A stretch of DNA of 64,000 nucleotides from JAPHTQ01 sp050288165 (GTDB lineage Bacteria; Pseudomonadota; Gammaproteobacteria; Thiohalomonadales; Thiohalomonadaceae), in the NCBI GenBank assembly GCA_050288165.1, contig JBNKDG010000001.1, positions 62,001-126,000 of the forward strand. Direction: 5' to 3'. Of the stretch, positions 33,853-42,638 are shown piece by piece. A program made the translations under genes and the position numbers. The stretch's first letter is position 1. The number at the start of each line of letters is the position of its first letter. Under the pieces are notes generated by a model, which saw nothing but the letters and a program-made list of their open reading frames with translations, was not told the origin of the DNA and searched no databases.

Positions 33853-34839
33853 ATGAAACACCTTAACAAAGACTATGACCTGACTCGGTTGCAACTCTTC
33901 GCAGGAGAGAGCCCACCGGCCATCGAATGGATACGTGAAGTGGCCTGGGAACGTACTCTCGAAGAGGACGACGTACTACTTGAGCCGGGGCATGAGAATC
34001 GCTCACTATTTTTTGTGCTGAGTGGGTCGCTTCGCATTGAGCTTGCGGCCGAACATCGCGCTTTTGTTACCTATGTTAATGAAGGTGATTGTGTCGGTGA
34101 GCTCTCGGTACTCGACAGCAAGCCGACCACTGCACGGGTTGTCGCAGCCGAGAAGAGTCGTGTGCTGATACTGGATCGCGAAGATCTGTGGCGCCTGATA
34201 AATACCTCGCACTTCGTTGCCCGTAATCTTCTGTATATGCTCTCCAATCGTATCCGTAAGGATGATGAGGCGCTTAGCGACTCATTTATCCTGCAGCAGC
34301 GTTATGCCCGTAGTGCAAGGATCGATACGCTTACCGGGTTGTATAACCGCTACTGGCTGGATGAAATGTTACCGCGACTGGTTGAACGGGCCCACACTGC
34401 GCAGACAGATCTTGGGTTGCTGATGCTCGACGTTGATCACTTCAAGCAGTTCAACGATACCTACGGACATCTGGCCGGAGACGAGGTACTGCGTATTCTC
34501 GGTTCGATCCTGCTTTCCCATTTGCGCGTCGATGACTCTGCCATCCGCTTTGGTGGCGAGGAGTTTGTGGTGATACTGCCGGGACTTGATCGTGCTGAGG
34601 TCGTTGAAGTTGCAGAACGTCTCTGCGAGGTGATACGCAGTCAGACCGCTGAGCGACTTACCTACAAGGACCTGCCTGGAATCACGGTATCTATCGGGGT
34701 CACGATGCTTACTCCCGGTTGCTCAGGAAGAGACATGCTCGGTGAGGCTGACGCCGCACTCTATCGAGCCAAGAAAGAGGGCCGTGACCGAGTGGTGGTC
34801 TCCTCGCAGGGCGAAGGGAGCCAAAACATACTTCCATAA
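33853..34839 (+). CDS. cyclic-nucleotide-binding domain-GGDEF protein
   Basis: Soluble protein of 328 aa. The N-terminal cNMP-binding-like domain (about 15-130) has NEGDCVGELSVL followed by TTARV, the phosphate-binding cassette pattern, although the Arg that contacts phosphate needs checking. The GGDEF domain (about 160-322) has DTLTGLYNR, GGEEF and an I-site RVDD five residues before it. It could couple cAMP to c-di-GMP synthesis; the CHASE2 adenylate cyclase at 61 is a possible cAMP source in the same window. Confidence 0.9.
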   Translation: MKHLNKDYDLTRLQLFAGESPPAIEWIREVAWERTLEEDDVLLEPGHENRSLFFVLSGSLRIELAAEHRAFVTYVNEGDCVGELSVLDSKPTTARVVAAEKSRVLILDREDLWRLINTSHFVARNLLYMLSNRIRKDDEALSDSFILQQRYARSARIDTLTGLYNRYWLDEMLPRLVERAHTAQTDLGLLMLDVDHFKQFNDTYGHLAGDEVLRILGSILLSHLRVDDSAIRFGGEEFVVILPGLDRAEVVEVAERLCEVIRSQTAERLTYKDLPGITVSIGVTMLTPGCSGRDMLGEADAALYRAKKEGRDRVVVSSQGEGSQNILP

Positions 34840-34921
34840 GCGTTTCAATGACTGCTAATATTGGGTCGGTTCCTTGTCCCCCCAAGGGTATGTTGTCTCG
34901 CTGTCTCCAAGGAGCAGTCCG

Positions 34922-35434
34922 ATGGTTTTTGATATCCCGCAGAATGAAATTAAGTCGGCCAGGGCGGCACATGAATTGTTCATGGTCAATCTTGGCGCCC
35001 TGCTATTACTTGGTCCCCTCTCAATCTTTCTTGGTATCGGTCGTGTCGCGATTCTTATACCGCTGACTATCTCCCTCTTGTTCCTGCTCTATATCCGAAA
35101 GCGTAGCCAGACGCTGGGGGCTTCTGGGCCTTGGTTTGTGGCGATGCACTGGCGGGCAGCGCTGGGAAATTTTCGTTGGCTATTTATTGGTTTTGCCCTG
35201 ACCGTTGTCTTTCTTCTCATCAGTTGGGGACTTGAGCTCACCATTGACCCCCATAGTCCCAGTCACTTTGTTGCAGTGGCATTGACTCGAATCGGGGTCA
35301 TGCCTACGTTGATTATGATCTTCGCCTGTTTTGTGATGGGCAATAATGGCCTTAATCAGGTAATCCGGCACGAGGTTCCGGATAAGCTGGTGGCGGTCTT
35401 TCCACCACCCGATGAGGTGGTGAAGAAGTCCTGA
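34922..35434 (+). CDS. membrane protein of unknown function
   Basis: Protein of 170 aa starting at the ATG nine bases after AAGGAG. About four hydrophobic segments (residues about 25-45, 48-66, 90-112, 126-150) and a polar C-terminus ending PPPDEVVKKS. No family recognised. It lies 45 bases upstream of the ZIP transporter gene and may be co-transcribed with it. Confidence 0.75.
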   Translation: MVFDIPQNEIKSARAAHELFMVNLGALLLLGPLSIFLGIGRVAILIPLTISLLFLLYIRKRSQTLGASGPWFVAMHWRAALGNFRWLFIGFALTVVFLLISWGLELTIDPHSPSHFVAVALTRIGVMPTLIMIFACFVMGNNGLNQVIRHEVPDKLVAVFPPPDEVVKKS

Positions 35435-35479
35435 TATAACCGACCTGGTATATGAGCGCAGGTCAGGACATAACACTTT

Positions 35480-36268
35480 ATGTTTGAGCCAGATCTGTCA
35501 CAGGTACAAAACGCCTTTATTGCCAGCCTGCTTGCCGGGTCGGCAACAGTGATTGGTTCGTTGGCGGTGGTGGCGGTAAAGCGTCTGCCCCGTCGTGTAG
35601 AGGACGGTATGCTCAGTATGGCGGCCGGGATCATGCTGGCCGCCTCGGTATTCTCTCTGCTTCTTCCTGCTATAGAACAGGCGACACCGCTTACCGGCGG
35701 TGAACTCAGTGGTATGGCAATGGTGATAGCCGGTGTTCTATCAGGTGCGCTTCTGCTCTGGTTGATGAACCACTATATGCCACACGAGCACCTGCATATG
35801 GGACGTGAAGGCCCAGAAGGGGTGCGGATGAAGCGGATTTGGTTATTCGTCTTCGCCATTACCCTGCACAACCTGCCGGAGGGCACGGCGGTCGGTGTGG
35901 CGATGATGCAGCCGGATCCGGCGACGGGTGAGAGTCTTGCCATCGGTATCGGTGTGCAGAATATTCCGGAAGGACTGGCAGTCTCTGTTGCGCTGATGTC
36001 GGTTGGTTATAGTCGTTGGGTGGCGTTGCTGGTTGGTGCTGCCAGTGGGCTGGTCGAGCCGATAGGTGGTTTGTTCGGCGGTCTTATGGTGTGGATGGCC
36101 GCGCCATTACTGGCCTATTTTCTCGCGCTCGCAGCGGGTGCCATGCTCTACGTGATTTCCGATGAGGTTATACCTGAAACTCACCGACGCGACGAGAGCG
36201 GCACCATCACCTTCTCGCTGTTGGGCGGTTTCTGTCTGATGATGCTACTTGATGTGGTGCTGGGCTGA
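35480..36268 (+). CDS. ZIP family divalent metal transporter
   Basis: Protein of 262 aa with about eight membrane helices. The paired metal-site motifs HNLPEG (130-135) and QNIPEG (160-165) are typical of the GufA/ZupT-type bacterial ZIP subgroup, with a short His-containing loop (HEHLH) between helices III and IV. It probably imports zinc or another divalent metal. It is convergent with the metallophosphoesterase gene, six bases apart. Confidence 0.9.
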   Translation: MFEPDLSQVQNAFIASLLAGSATVIGSLAVVAVKRLPRRVEDGMLSMAAGIMLAASVFSLLLPAIEQATPLTGGELSGMAMVIAGVLSGALLLWLMNHYMPHEHLHMGREGPEGVRMKRIWLFVFAITLHNLPEGTAVGVAMMQPDPATGESLAIGIGVQNIPEGLAVSVALMSVGYSRWVALLVGAASGLVEPIGGLFGGLMVWMAAPLLAYFLALAAGAMLYVISDEVIPETHRRDESGTITFSLLGGFCLMMLLDVVLG

Positions 36269-36274
36269 GCCTTG

Positions 36275-37087
36275 TTAAGCCGCTCTGTGGGTCGGTTGTG
36301 CCTGAGTAACTTGCTGGTTTGTGGTTTCACGCATCAGGCTGACCGGTTGTTCGCTCCAGTGCAGTAATTCAAAACTACCGTCATGGTGTTCTGCCAGCGC
36401 GGTGCAGCTTTCTACCCAATCACCGGTGTTTTTGTACTCTATGCCATTCATCTCACGCATAACGGCATGATGAATATGGCCGCAGATAATGCCGGCAACT
36501 CCGCGTCGCTCCGCCTCATGGCAAACCAGCTTTTCGAAATCACCGATGAAATTGACCGCGCTTTTGGTCTGCTGCTTGAGGAAGGCTGAAAGCGACCAGT
36601 AGTCCATGCCAAGGCGACGACGCGCAGCGTTAAACCAGTGATTCAACCAGAGCAGAAAGTCATAGGCGCCATCGCCGATATGCGCCAGCCATTTGTTATG
36701 TCGCATGATGCAGTCGAACTCATCACCATGAATCACCAGGTAGCGTTTCCCGTTTATTCCCTGGTGTATCGCCTCTTTCTCAACATGTACGCCGTTAAAG
36801 CGATTGCCGGTATAGGCGCGAAACATCTCGTCGTGGTTGCCGGGAATGTAGGTTACCCGAGTGCCGCTACGCACCATGCGAAAAACCAGACGTAAAATCT
36901 CGTTGTTAATCTGCGGCCAGTGCCAGCCCTTCTTCAGCTTCCATAGATCAAAGATATCGCCGGCTAGATAGAGATGGTCGCATTCAATTCTTTCCAGGAA
37001 ATTTTTCAGGAAAGCGGTTTTTGCATCACGGGTGCCGAGATGAATGTCGGAAATGAAGATGCTGTGATAGCGCTGTTTCGTCACCAT
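36275..37087 (-). CDS. LpxH/PlcP-type calcineurin-like metallophosphoesterase
   Basis: Protein of 270 aa with all metallophosphoesterase motifs: SDIHLG (Asp14, His16), GDIFD (44-48 region), GNHDE (83-87), HGDEFD (120-125) and CGHIHH. Sequence alone would allow an LpxH-type UDP-diacylglucosamine hydrolase. The divergent glycosyltransferase and tandem Pho boxes between them instead fit PlcP, the LpxH-related phospholipase C that releases diacylglycerol from phospholipids during phosphate starvation in rhizobia and marine bacteria. It is longer than E. coli LpxH by about 30 residues. PlcP role is an inference from context. Confidence 0.85.
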   Translation of the reverse strand: MVTKQRYHSIFISDIHLGTRDAKTAFLKNFLERIECDHLYLAGDIFDLWKLKKGWHWPQINNEILRLVFRMVRSGTRVTYIPGNHDEMFRAYTGNRFNGVHVEKEAIHQGINGKRYLVIHGDEFDCIMRHNKWLAHIGDGAYDFLLWLNHWFNAARRRLGMDYWSLSAFLKQQTKSAVNFIGDFEKLVCHEAERRGVAGIICGHIHHAVMREMNGIEYKNTGDWVESCTALAEHHDGSFELLHWSEQPVSLMRETTNQQVTQAQPTHRAA

Positions 37088-37133
37088 GGGCTTTCCCCTG
37101 CGTTCCAGGTTTTACCTATTGGGCCGCAACACT

Positions 37134-37162
37134 ATGACCGTTAGTTGACAGCGAGATGAAAT
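37134..37162 (-). promoter_or_regulatory. tandem Pho box for the metallophosphoesterase gene
   Basis: On the minus strand CTGTCAACTAACGGTCAT (37151-37134) is two 7-bp repeats with a 4-base spacer, matching the PhoB half-site CTGTCAT at 6/7 and 6/7. A third, weaker unit ATTTCAT (37162-37156, 5/7) lies in the same 11-base register. The box ends 46 bases before the start codon. Confidence 0.75.
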
Positions 37163-37214
37163 TTATGCGGCATGAACTATATGCCATGACGGTTGTAATC
37201 GGGCTGCAAGAAAA

Positions 37215-37232
37215 GTGTCACAGTTGCGTCAT
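37215..37232 (+). promoter_or_regulatory. Pho box for the glycosyltransferase gene
   Basis: GTGTCAC-AGTT-GCGTCAT has the 7-4-7 architecture and matches the PhoB half-site at 5/7 and 5/7. A weak -10 (TAATCT, 37243-37248) lies ten bases downstream, the spacing seen when a Pho box replaces the -35. It is 51 bases before the start codon. Confidence 0.6.
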
Positions 37233-37283
37233 CCAATTGACCTAATCTGGCGCGATTGACCACAACGATAGAATAAACAGCGC

Positions 37284-38477
37284 ATGCGAATTGTAATTAT
37301 CTCCGATGTCTATTTCCCACGAGTGAATGGTGTTTCTACCTCCATTCGTACCTTTCGACGAGAGTTGCTCGAACTGGGACATGAAGTGTTTTTGATTGCG
37401 CCAGACTACGGCGAGGCTACCGATGATGAGAGCTGGATCCTGCGTGTGCCATCGCGCGTAGTCTATGTCGACCCGGAAGACAGGATGATGCGTTTCTCGG
37501 GTGTGCTGGCGCTGGAAGACAAACTGCGTGAACTCAATCCGGATATCCTGCATATCCAGACACCGTTTATTGCCCACTATGCCGGGACAAAACTGGCAAG
37601 ACGGTTACAGATCCCTGTCGTTCTGACCTATCACACCTACTTTGAAGAGTATCTGTTCTATTACGTACGTTTCCTGCCGAAGTTTTTCCTGCGCTGGATT
37701 GTGCGTTACCTGACGCGGCAACAGTGCAGTCAGGTTGATTCAGTTGTTGTGCCGACCCAGGCATTCAGCAATGTTCTACGCGAATACGGTGTGCGTAGCG
37801 AACTCTACATCAACCCAACGGGCATCGATCTGCAGCGCTTTAGTCATGGTGATGGTCAACGCTTTCGTCGGCAATACGATATTCCAAAAGAGCGGCCGAC
37901 GCTGATCTTTGTCGGGCGGATGGTGCATGAAAAGAATATCGATTTTCTGTTACGGGTCGTCAGTAAGGTCAGGGAACATATTCCAGAGATACTGATGCTA
38001 ATGGTTGGCGAGGGGCCTGCGGAGGCACATTTGCATCAGTTGGGTATCGAGTTGGGGATTGCCGATAACCTGCATTGGGTCGGCAACCTCCGTTCACTGG
38101 AAAGTCTGTGCGACTGTTACTGCGCCGGGGATATCTTTATCTTTGCTTCGCGTACCGAGACACAGGGGCTGGTTCTGCTGGAGGCGATGGCCCTTGGGGT
38201 GCCGGTAGTCTCTACCGCACGGATGGGAACGATCGATATTCTGGAGAATAGCCAGGGGGCGCTGGTAGTTGAGGAGGATGAGGAGGCCTTCTGCCTGGCG
38301 ATATTGAAATTGCTGGCTGATAGGGCACTGCATCAGCAACTGTCGCAACAGGGACGCGAACACGCTACAGCCTGGTCCGCTTCAGCCATGGCGAGGCGTC
38401 TGGAAGAGGTCTATATGGAGACGGTCGATTCGACCTATCTCTTTGGTAGAGAGATAGGGAGCAGCGAGGCTCCCTAG
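37284..38477 (+). CDS. GT4 family glycosyltransferase, probable diacylglycerol glycosyltransferase
   Basis: Protein of 397 aa with two Rossmann domains. The N-terminus has GVSTSIRTF and HEVFLIAPDYG; the donor domain has IFVGRMVHEKN, and the E-x7-E motif of GT4 enzymes (ETQGLVLLE). The family includes enzymes adding sugars to diacylglycerol, phosphatidylinositol or polyprenols. Its divergence from a PlcP-like gene, with Pho boxes on both sides, suggests an Agt-type enzyme that makes glycolipids to replace phospholipids. The ATG at 37284 lacks a strong ribosome site. Confidence 0.87.
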   Translation: MRIVIISDVYFPRVNGVSTSIRTFRRELLELGHEVFLIAPDYGEATDDESWILRVPSRVVYVDPEDRMMRFSGVLALEDKLRELNPDILHIQTPFIAHYAGTKLARRLQIPVVLTYHTYFEEYLFYYVRFLPKFFLRWIVRYLTRQQCSQVDSVVVPTQAFSNVLREYGVRSELYINPTGIDLQRFSHGDGQRFRRQYDIPKERPTLIFVGRMVHEKNIDFLLRVVSKVREHIPEILMLMVGEGPAEAHLHQLGIELGIADNLHWVGNLRSLESLCDCYCAGDIFIFASRTETQGLVLLEAMALGVPVVSTARMGTIDILENSQGALVVEEDEEAFCLAILKLLADRALHQQLSQQGREHATAWSASAMARRLEEVYMETVDSTYLFGREIGSSEAP

Positions 38478-38490
38478 TATTCAGAAGCGA

Positions 38491-38838
38491 TCAGACTACG
38501 TGTGCCATCGGGTAATCAGAGAATTGTGGCACCTTGGTCATCATCGGCTCGGTAATCCCTTCGAGACCGGCGAATTCGTTCAACACCACTTTCTCCAGTA
38601 GGCTCGATACGGTGGGTGTGGTATGCAGGTCCACTTCGAGGCCATTGAAGACGTCAGCGATCATGAGTTTCAGCTCTTCCTCATGGGGCTGATCCATATG
38701 TAGATCTTCGACCAAGCGTGCTTCTTCACTAATATCGTCGAGATCCGCTTCCAGTGCTTCGGCCACAACGGCCATCAGGCTCATACCCATCAGGTTTTTT
38801 ACCGACTCCAGCTCGTCACTGCCGACCCGAATACACAT
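38491..38838 (-). CDS. acyl-carrier-protein-like protein lacking the carrier serine
   Basis: Acidic protein of 115 aa. Residues about 20-90 follow the ACP pattern (LEADLDDISEEARLVEDL then a helix and a VSSLLEKV end), but the D-S-L motif that takes phosphopantetheine reads DQP (49-51), so it cannot be a normal carrier. About 20 extra residues follow. GGAGG lies seven bases before the ATG. An FNR-like box lies about 104 bases upstream. It may be a regulatory or structural ACP relative; the relationship is by pattern only. Confidence 0.6.
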   Translation of the reverse strand: MCIRVGSDELESVKNLMGMSLMAVVAEALEADLDDISEEARLVEDLHMDQPHEEELKLMIADVFNGLEVDLHTTPTVSSLLEKVVLNEFAGLEGITEPMMTKVPQFSDYPMAHVV

Positions 38839-38941
38839 AGTGTGTCCTCCATAGTTAAATCTCCGTGGCCACTCCTGGCAGCGGAGATTTGAGTCAGATA
38901 ATCAGTAAATAAGAAGTTAGTAATAAACGCCGAAATTTCTA

Positions 38942-38955
38942 TTGATCCTTGTCAA
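38942..38955. promoter_or_regulatory. FNR/ANR/DNR-like box
   Basis: TTGATCCTTGTCAA matches TTGAT-N4-ATCAA at 9 of 10 positions. It lies between the ACP-like gene (-) and tmcA (+), about 104 and 107 bases from the two start codons. A weak TAACTT (38919-38914, minus strand) at the expected -10 distance points towards the ACP-like gene. Confidence 0.45.
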
Positions 38956-39062
38956 TTAAAGTGCAGATAGCCTCTGACAGGGCATCATCTCTGTGACTGA
39001 GGTCCGCATTTTCCCTTGGGTGACAAGGTGTTACCCTTATCGCCCGTTTTCGGCCAATTTCG

Positions 39063-41234
39063 ATGCCAGTAGAAAAAAATCACAATTTGGAGGGGTATTG
39101 TCGCGCGCTACAGGCGAGAGCCGTCGAGTCTGGTGTACGTGCGGTGCTGGTATTGAGTGGTGGCGCTCCCTGGTGCCGGGAGCAGGCCGTGCTATTAATG
39201 GCTCTACATGTGGGAGAGTCCCGCTGCTGGCTGGGTCAGCATCCCCCTGAGGGCATCCCGCCATTAACCTGGGACCGCGCCAGAACCCGTCTGGGACATG
39301 AGCTGGAGTGGCTGGTGATCGATGCCCATGATGGCTTCGATGCCGAAGGGTTTGGTGCGCTCACCGGTACCCTTGTCGCCGGTGGCCTACTACTGCTGCT
39401 GGCGCCGCCACTCGATGTCTGGCCCTCCTGTCCTGATCCGCAACAGCAGCGCTTTGCCTGCTATCCCAACACTACCGCCGATGTAAGCGGTCACTTTCTT
39501 ACCCGCCTGATCACCCGCATCAAAGCGACGGAGGGCATCGCCCTGTGGCGGGAGGGGTCCGCGTTGCCTGAAATCCCCACATTGCCGCAGTTATCGCCCC
39601 GAACAGTGGCGGACTCCATTTATGCCAATCCGGAGCAACAGCAGGCGGTAGCCGCGATTCGGCATGTGGCGGAGGGGCACCCGCATCGTCCGCTGGTGCT
39701 GAGCGCGGATCGGGGTCGTGGCAAGTCGGCCGCGCTGGGGATCGCCGCGGCGCAACTGTTGCACGCCGGGCGGGAGCGAATCCTGGTGGCCGCACCGCGT
39801 ATCTCGGCAACCGACGCCCTGTTCGAGCATGCAGCGCTATTGTTGCCTGGTTGCGAGCAACATCGGGGGAAGCTGCTGTGGCAGGGCGGCTCGATTGAAT
39901 TTGTCGCGCCGGATGCGCTGTTACTGGCAGCGCGTAGCGCGGAACTGTTGCTGGTCGATGAGGCGGCGGCGATCCCTGCATCTATGCTGGGGGCGCTACT
40001 ACAACAGCATGTGCGTATTGTCTTTGCCACCACCATCCACGGTTACGAAGGGACGGGACGCGGCTTTGCCCTGCGCTTTCAGCAGATCCTCAACCAAAGT
40101 ACGCCCGGCTGGCAGTCGCTGCATATCTCGGCACCGATACGCTGGGCCGAGGGCGACCCGTTGGAGCGGTTCAGTTTTGACGCGTTGCTGCTGGACGCGG
40201 AGCCGGTGGCTGAAGCGGAAGTGGCCGAGGCCACAGTCGAGGATTGTTGTTTTGAATCGATCGATACGGCGCAGCTGGTGACGAATGAAACCGATTTGCG
40301 TGAGCTGTTCGGCCTGTTGGTACTGGCCCACTATCGAACCAGTCCTAACGATTTGCGGCAGCTGCTGGATGCGCCGGGGCAGTCGTTGTATGCGTTGCGT
40401 TATCGGGGACATATCATCGCCGTGGCGATCGTGGTGCACGAAGGTGGTCTGGATAATGATTTGGCTCGTCAGGTGATGCTGGGTCAACGCCGGGTGCAAG
40501 GCCACCTGTTACCTCAATCACTGGCCAACCACGCCGGACTCGCGAAGGCGGCTGAACTAAAAATTGCGCGCATCATGCGCATCGCGGTCCATCCGGCACT
40601 GCAAGGGCGTGGACTAGGCGGCTTTTTACTGAAGCAACTGAAGCTGGCAGCTACTGCTGGTGGCAGTGATTTGCTCGGTGCCAGTTTCGGTGCGGATACA
40701 GCGTTACTGCGGTTCTGGTTTCAACACGATTTTATGCCGGTTCGCCTGGGTTTGGCGCGCGAGGCTTCCAGCGGCAGCCATGCGGTGATGGTGCTTGCGC
40801 CGCTATCCATGGATGGTCAGGCGCTATTTGTCACCGCCCGTGAACGCTTTGCCGAGATGTTACCGGAATTGCTGGCCGAACCTCTGGCGGGACTGGATAG
40901 CGAACTGGCCGACATGTTGTTGGCCGTCACACCACCGCGCAGCAATTCGGAACTCAATGAATACGACTGGTCCGATCTCGAGTCCTTTGCCTTTGGTTTG
41001 CGTGGTTACGAGAACTGTATGAGTGCGATCCGTAAACTGGTACTACTGGCATGGGCGGACGGTGCGGCACAAATACTCGATAGCGCACAGCGGATTTTGC
41101 TGGAAGAGAAAGTCCTGCAGAGACGTCCGTGGCCCATGCTCTGTCGTCAGCATCACTTTAGCGGGCGCAGGGAAGCGCTTCAGGCAATACGCCGGGCGAT
41201 TGCCGCACTCTATCGCCACTACCGCAATAAGTGA
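39063..41234 (+). CDS. tmcA: tRNA(Met) cytidine acetyltransferase TmcA
   Basis: Protein of 723 aa that makes N4-acetylcytidine at the wobble position of elongator tRNA-Met using acetyl-CoA and ATP. The N-terminal DUF1726-like domain is followed by a RecD-like helicase core with Walker A SADRGRGKSAA, LLVDEAAAIP, a GNAT acetyltransferase domain (RIMRIAVHPALQGRGLG), and a C-terminal tRNA-binding region. Slightly longer than E. coli TmcA (671 aa). The ribosome site is weak. Confidence 0.95.
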   Translation: MPVEKNHNLEGYCRALQARAVESGVRAVLVLSGGAPWCREQAVLLMALHVGESRCWLGQHPPEGIPPLTWDRARTRLGHELEWLVIDAHDGFDAEGFGALTGTLVAGGLLLLLAPPLDVWPSCPDPQQQRFACYPNTTADVSGHFLTRLITRIKATEGIALWREGSALPEIPTLPQLSPRTVADSIYANPEQQQAVAAIRHVAEGHPHRPLVLSADRGRGKSAALGIAAAQLLHAGRERILVAAPRISATDALFEHAALLLPGCEQHRGKLLWQGGSIEFVAPDALLLAARSAELLLVDEAAAIPASMLGALLQQHVRIVFATTIHGYEGTGRGFALRFQQILNQSTPGWQSLHISAPIRWAEGDPLERFSFDALLLDAEPVAEAEVAEATVEDCCFESIDTAQLVTNETDLRELFGLLVLAHYRTSPNDLRQLLDAPGQSLYALRYRGHIIAVAIVVHEGGLDNDLARQVMLGQRRVQGHLLPQSLANHAGLAKAAELKIARIMRIAVHPALQGRGLGGFLLKQLKLAATAGGSDLLGASFGADTALLRFWFQHDFMPVRLGLAREASSGSHAVMVLAPLSMDGQALFVTARERFAEMLPELLAEPLAGLDSELADMLLAVTPPRSNSELNEYDWSDLESFAFGLRGYENCMSAIRKLVLLAWADGAAQILDSAQRILLEEKVLQRRPWPMLCRQHHFSGRREALQAIRRAIAALYRHYRNK

Positions 41235-41372
41235 TCTCGCCGACAGAACGGCAAATAGACAGATTGTGACTGTGGTCATGGTAGTGCCGCTAGGTGGGCG
41301 CGATGATGGCGCGACTTGGACAGGGAGGGTTCTGTTCCAGTTGTTGCGTATCTCACCCAGAGGAGTATTTCC

Positions 41373-41864
41373 ATGTTGAAGAAAATGTCTGTTGCGCTGC
41401 TTTCCCTGCTGGCGCTGGTTTCCGTTTCCGCCGCCAATGCAGAAGTCGCGCGTGCCGTGGTTACCACCGCTGTGGTGGATCGTGAGCCGGTCAGCGATTT
41501 GACCTCCATTCCTGCCAGCGATAGCAGCGCGGTCTTCTTTACCGAATTGCGCGATATGGATGGCGCCACGGTGACCCACCTGTGGAAATTCAACGGCGAA
41601 GTGATGGCCGAAGTGAAGTTCAATGTCGGCGGTCCACGCTGGCGTGTCTGGTCGAGCAAAAATCTGATGCCGGAATGGTACGGTGAATGGATTGTCGATG
41701 TAGTGGATGATGCCGGTAATGTTCTGGTGGAGAAAAATTTCATCTATGAGGCGGCCAACGCGGCGCCTGCCGAGGAGATGACCGGTGATGCGCCGATGGC
41801 CGATCAGGCGGCGCCTGCGGAAGCACCGGCTGCCGCGCCCACTGCGGAAAGTTCGCAACAATAA
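41373..41864 (+). CDS. exported DUF2914 family protein
   Basis: Protein of 163 aa with a signal peptide (about 1-23, cleaved after ANA). The mature domain shows the DUF2914 pattern: VARAVVTTAVVDREPV, VFFTELRDMDG, THLWKFNG and GGPRWRVWSSKNL. A C-terminal tail of about 30 residues is rich in Ala, Pro and Glu. AGGAG precedes the ATG. DUF2914 function is unknown; it is common in marine gammaproteobacteria. Confidence 0.9.
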   Translation: MLKKMSVALLSLLALVSVSAANAEVARAVVTTAVVDREPVSDLTSIPASDSSAVFFTELRDMDGATVTHLWKFNGEVMAEVKFNVGGPRWRVWSSKNLMPEWYGEWIVDVVDDAGNVLVEKNFIYEAANAAPAEEMTGDAPMADQAAPAEAPAAAPTAESSQQ

Positions 41865-41874
41865 TGGCCGTCTT

Positions 41875-41898
41875 TCCGGGGGCTTTCAGCCCCCGGAA
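41875..41898 (+). terminator. possible terminator hairpin
   Basis: TTCCGGGGCT and AGCCCCCGGAA pair with one bulged C and a TTC loop, 11 bases after the DUF2914 stop. No T run follows, so it may act only as an RNA end-stabilising hairpin. Confidence 0.4.
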
Positions 41899-41991
41899 TG
41901 GCCGTCCGTCAGTAAATTCGAGCTCAAACCTTCTTTCTCTCACGCTCTCTGCTAACTTGAAGACAGGATAGTTCGTCAGAGGCGAGACACG

Positions 41992-42627
41992 ATGTCCCAC
42001 CCCCACAAAATGGAAATCCCTGGTCCCGATAGTGCACTGCCGGGACGAGATGAACCGATCGCTGTTCACGAATTGCATTACGTCAGTGGTCACCGGATAG
42101 TGGCGCCGTTCCCTGTCGGTCTACAGATGGCGGTTTTCGGTCTGGGTTGCTTTTGGGGTGCGGAGAAACGCTTCTGGGAACAGGAGGGGGTCTATTCCAC
42201 CATGGTCGGCTATGCCGGCGGCTATACACCAAACCCGACCTACGAAGAGGTGTGCAGTGGCCTCACCGGCCATAGCGAAGTGGTACGGGTGCTCTTCGAT
42301 CCACGAAAGCTGAATTACAACGATCTGCTGAAACTGTTCTGGGAGACCCACGATCCGACCCAGGGGATGCGCCAGGGCAACGATATCGGAAGTCAGTACC
42401 GTTCGGTGATCCACTACTTCAGCGAGGCGCAGGGTAATGCCGCGCTCGCATCAAAGGCTCATTATCAGGCGATCCTCAGCGCGGCAGGCTGTGGCAGGAT
42501 TACGACCGAGGTCGTGCCTGCACCGGAGTTTTTTTACGCCGAAGAGTACCACCAGCAATACCTGGCTAAGAATCCGGGTGGCTACTGTGGTCTGGGCGGA
42601 ACCGGCATCCCCTATCTCGGTCGTTAA
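41992..42627 (+). CDS. msrA: peptide methionine sulfoxide reductase MsrA
   Basis: Protein of 211 aa that reduces methionine-S-sulfoxide in oxidised proteins. The catalytic motif GCFWG (Cys53) and GYAGG are intact, and a C-terminal GGYCGLGGTG cysteine can act as resolving residue. The N-terminal extension (SALPGRDEPI) matches the E. coli-type enzyme, which is 212 aa. It lies 11 bases from the convergent thioredoxin-like gene. Confidence 0.96.
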   Translation: MSHPHKMEIPGPDSALPGRDEPIAVHELHYVSGHRIVAPFPVGLQMAVFGLGCFWGAEKRFWEQEGVYSTMVGYAGGYTPNPTYEEVCSGLTGHSEVVRVLFDPRKLNYNDLLKLFWETHDPTQGMRQGNDIGSQYRSVIHYFSEAQGNAALASKAHYQAILSAAGCGRITTEVVPAPEFFYAEEYHQQYLAKNPGGYCGLGGTGIPYLGR

Positions 42628-42638
42628 GATCTTGCGGA

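Noticed and set aside
36275..37087. Calling the phosphoesterase simply LpxH.
   Set aside because: Motifs alone fit, but divergent glycosyltransferase and Pho boxes fit PlcP better; left as LpxH/PlcP-type.
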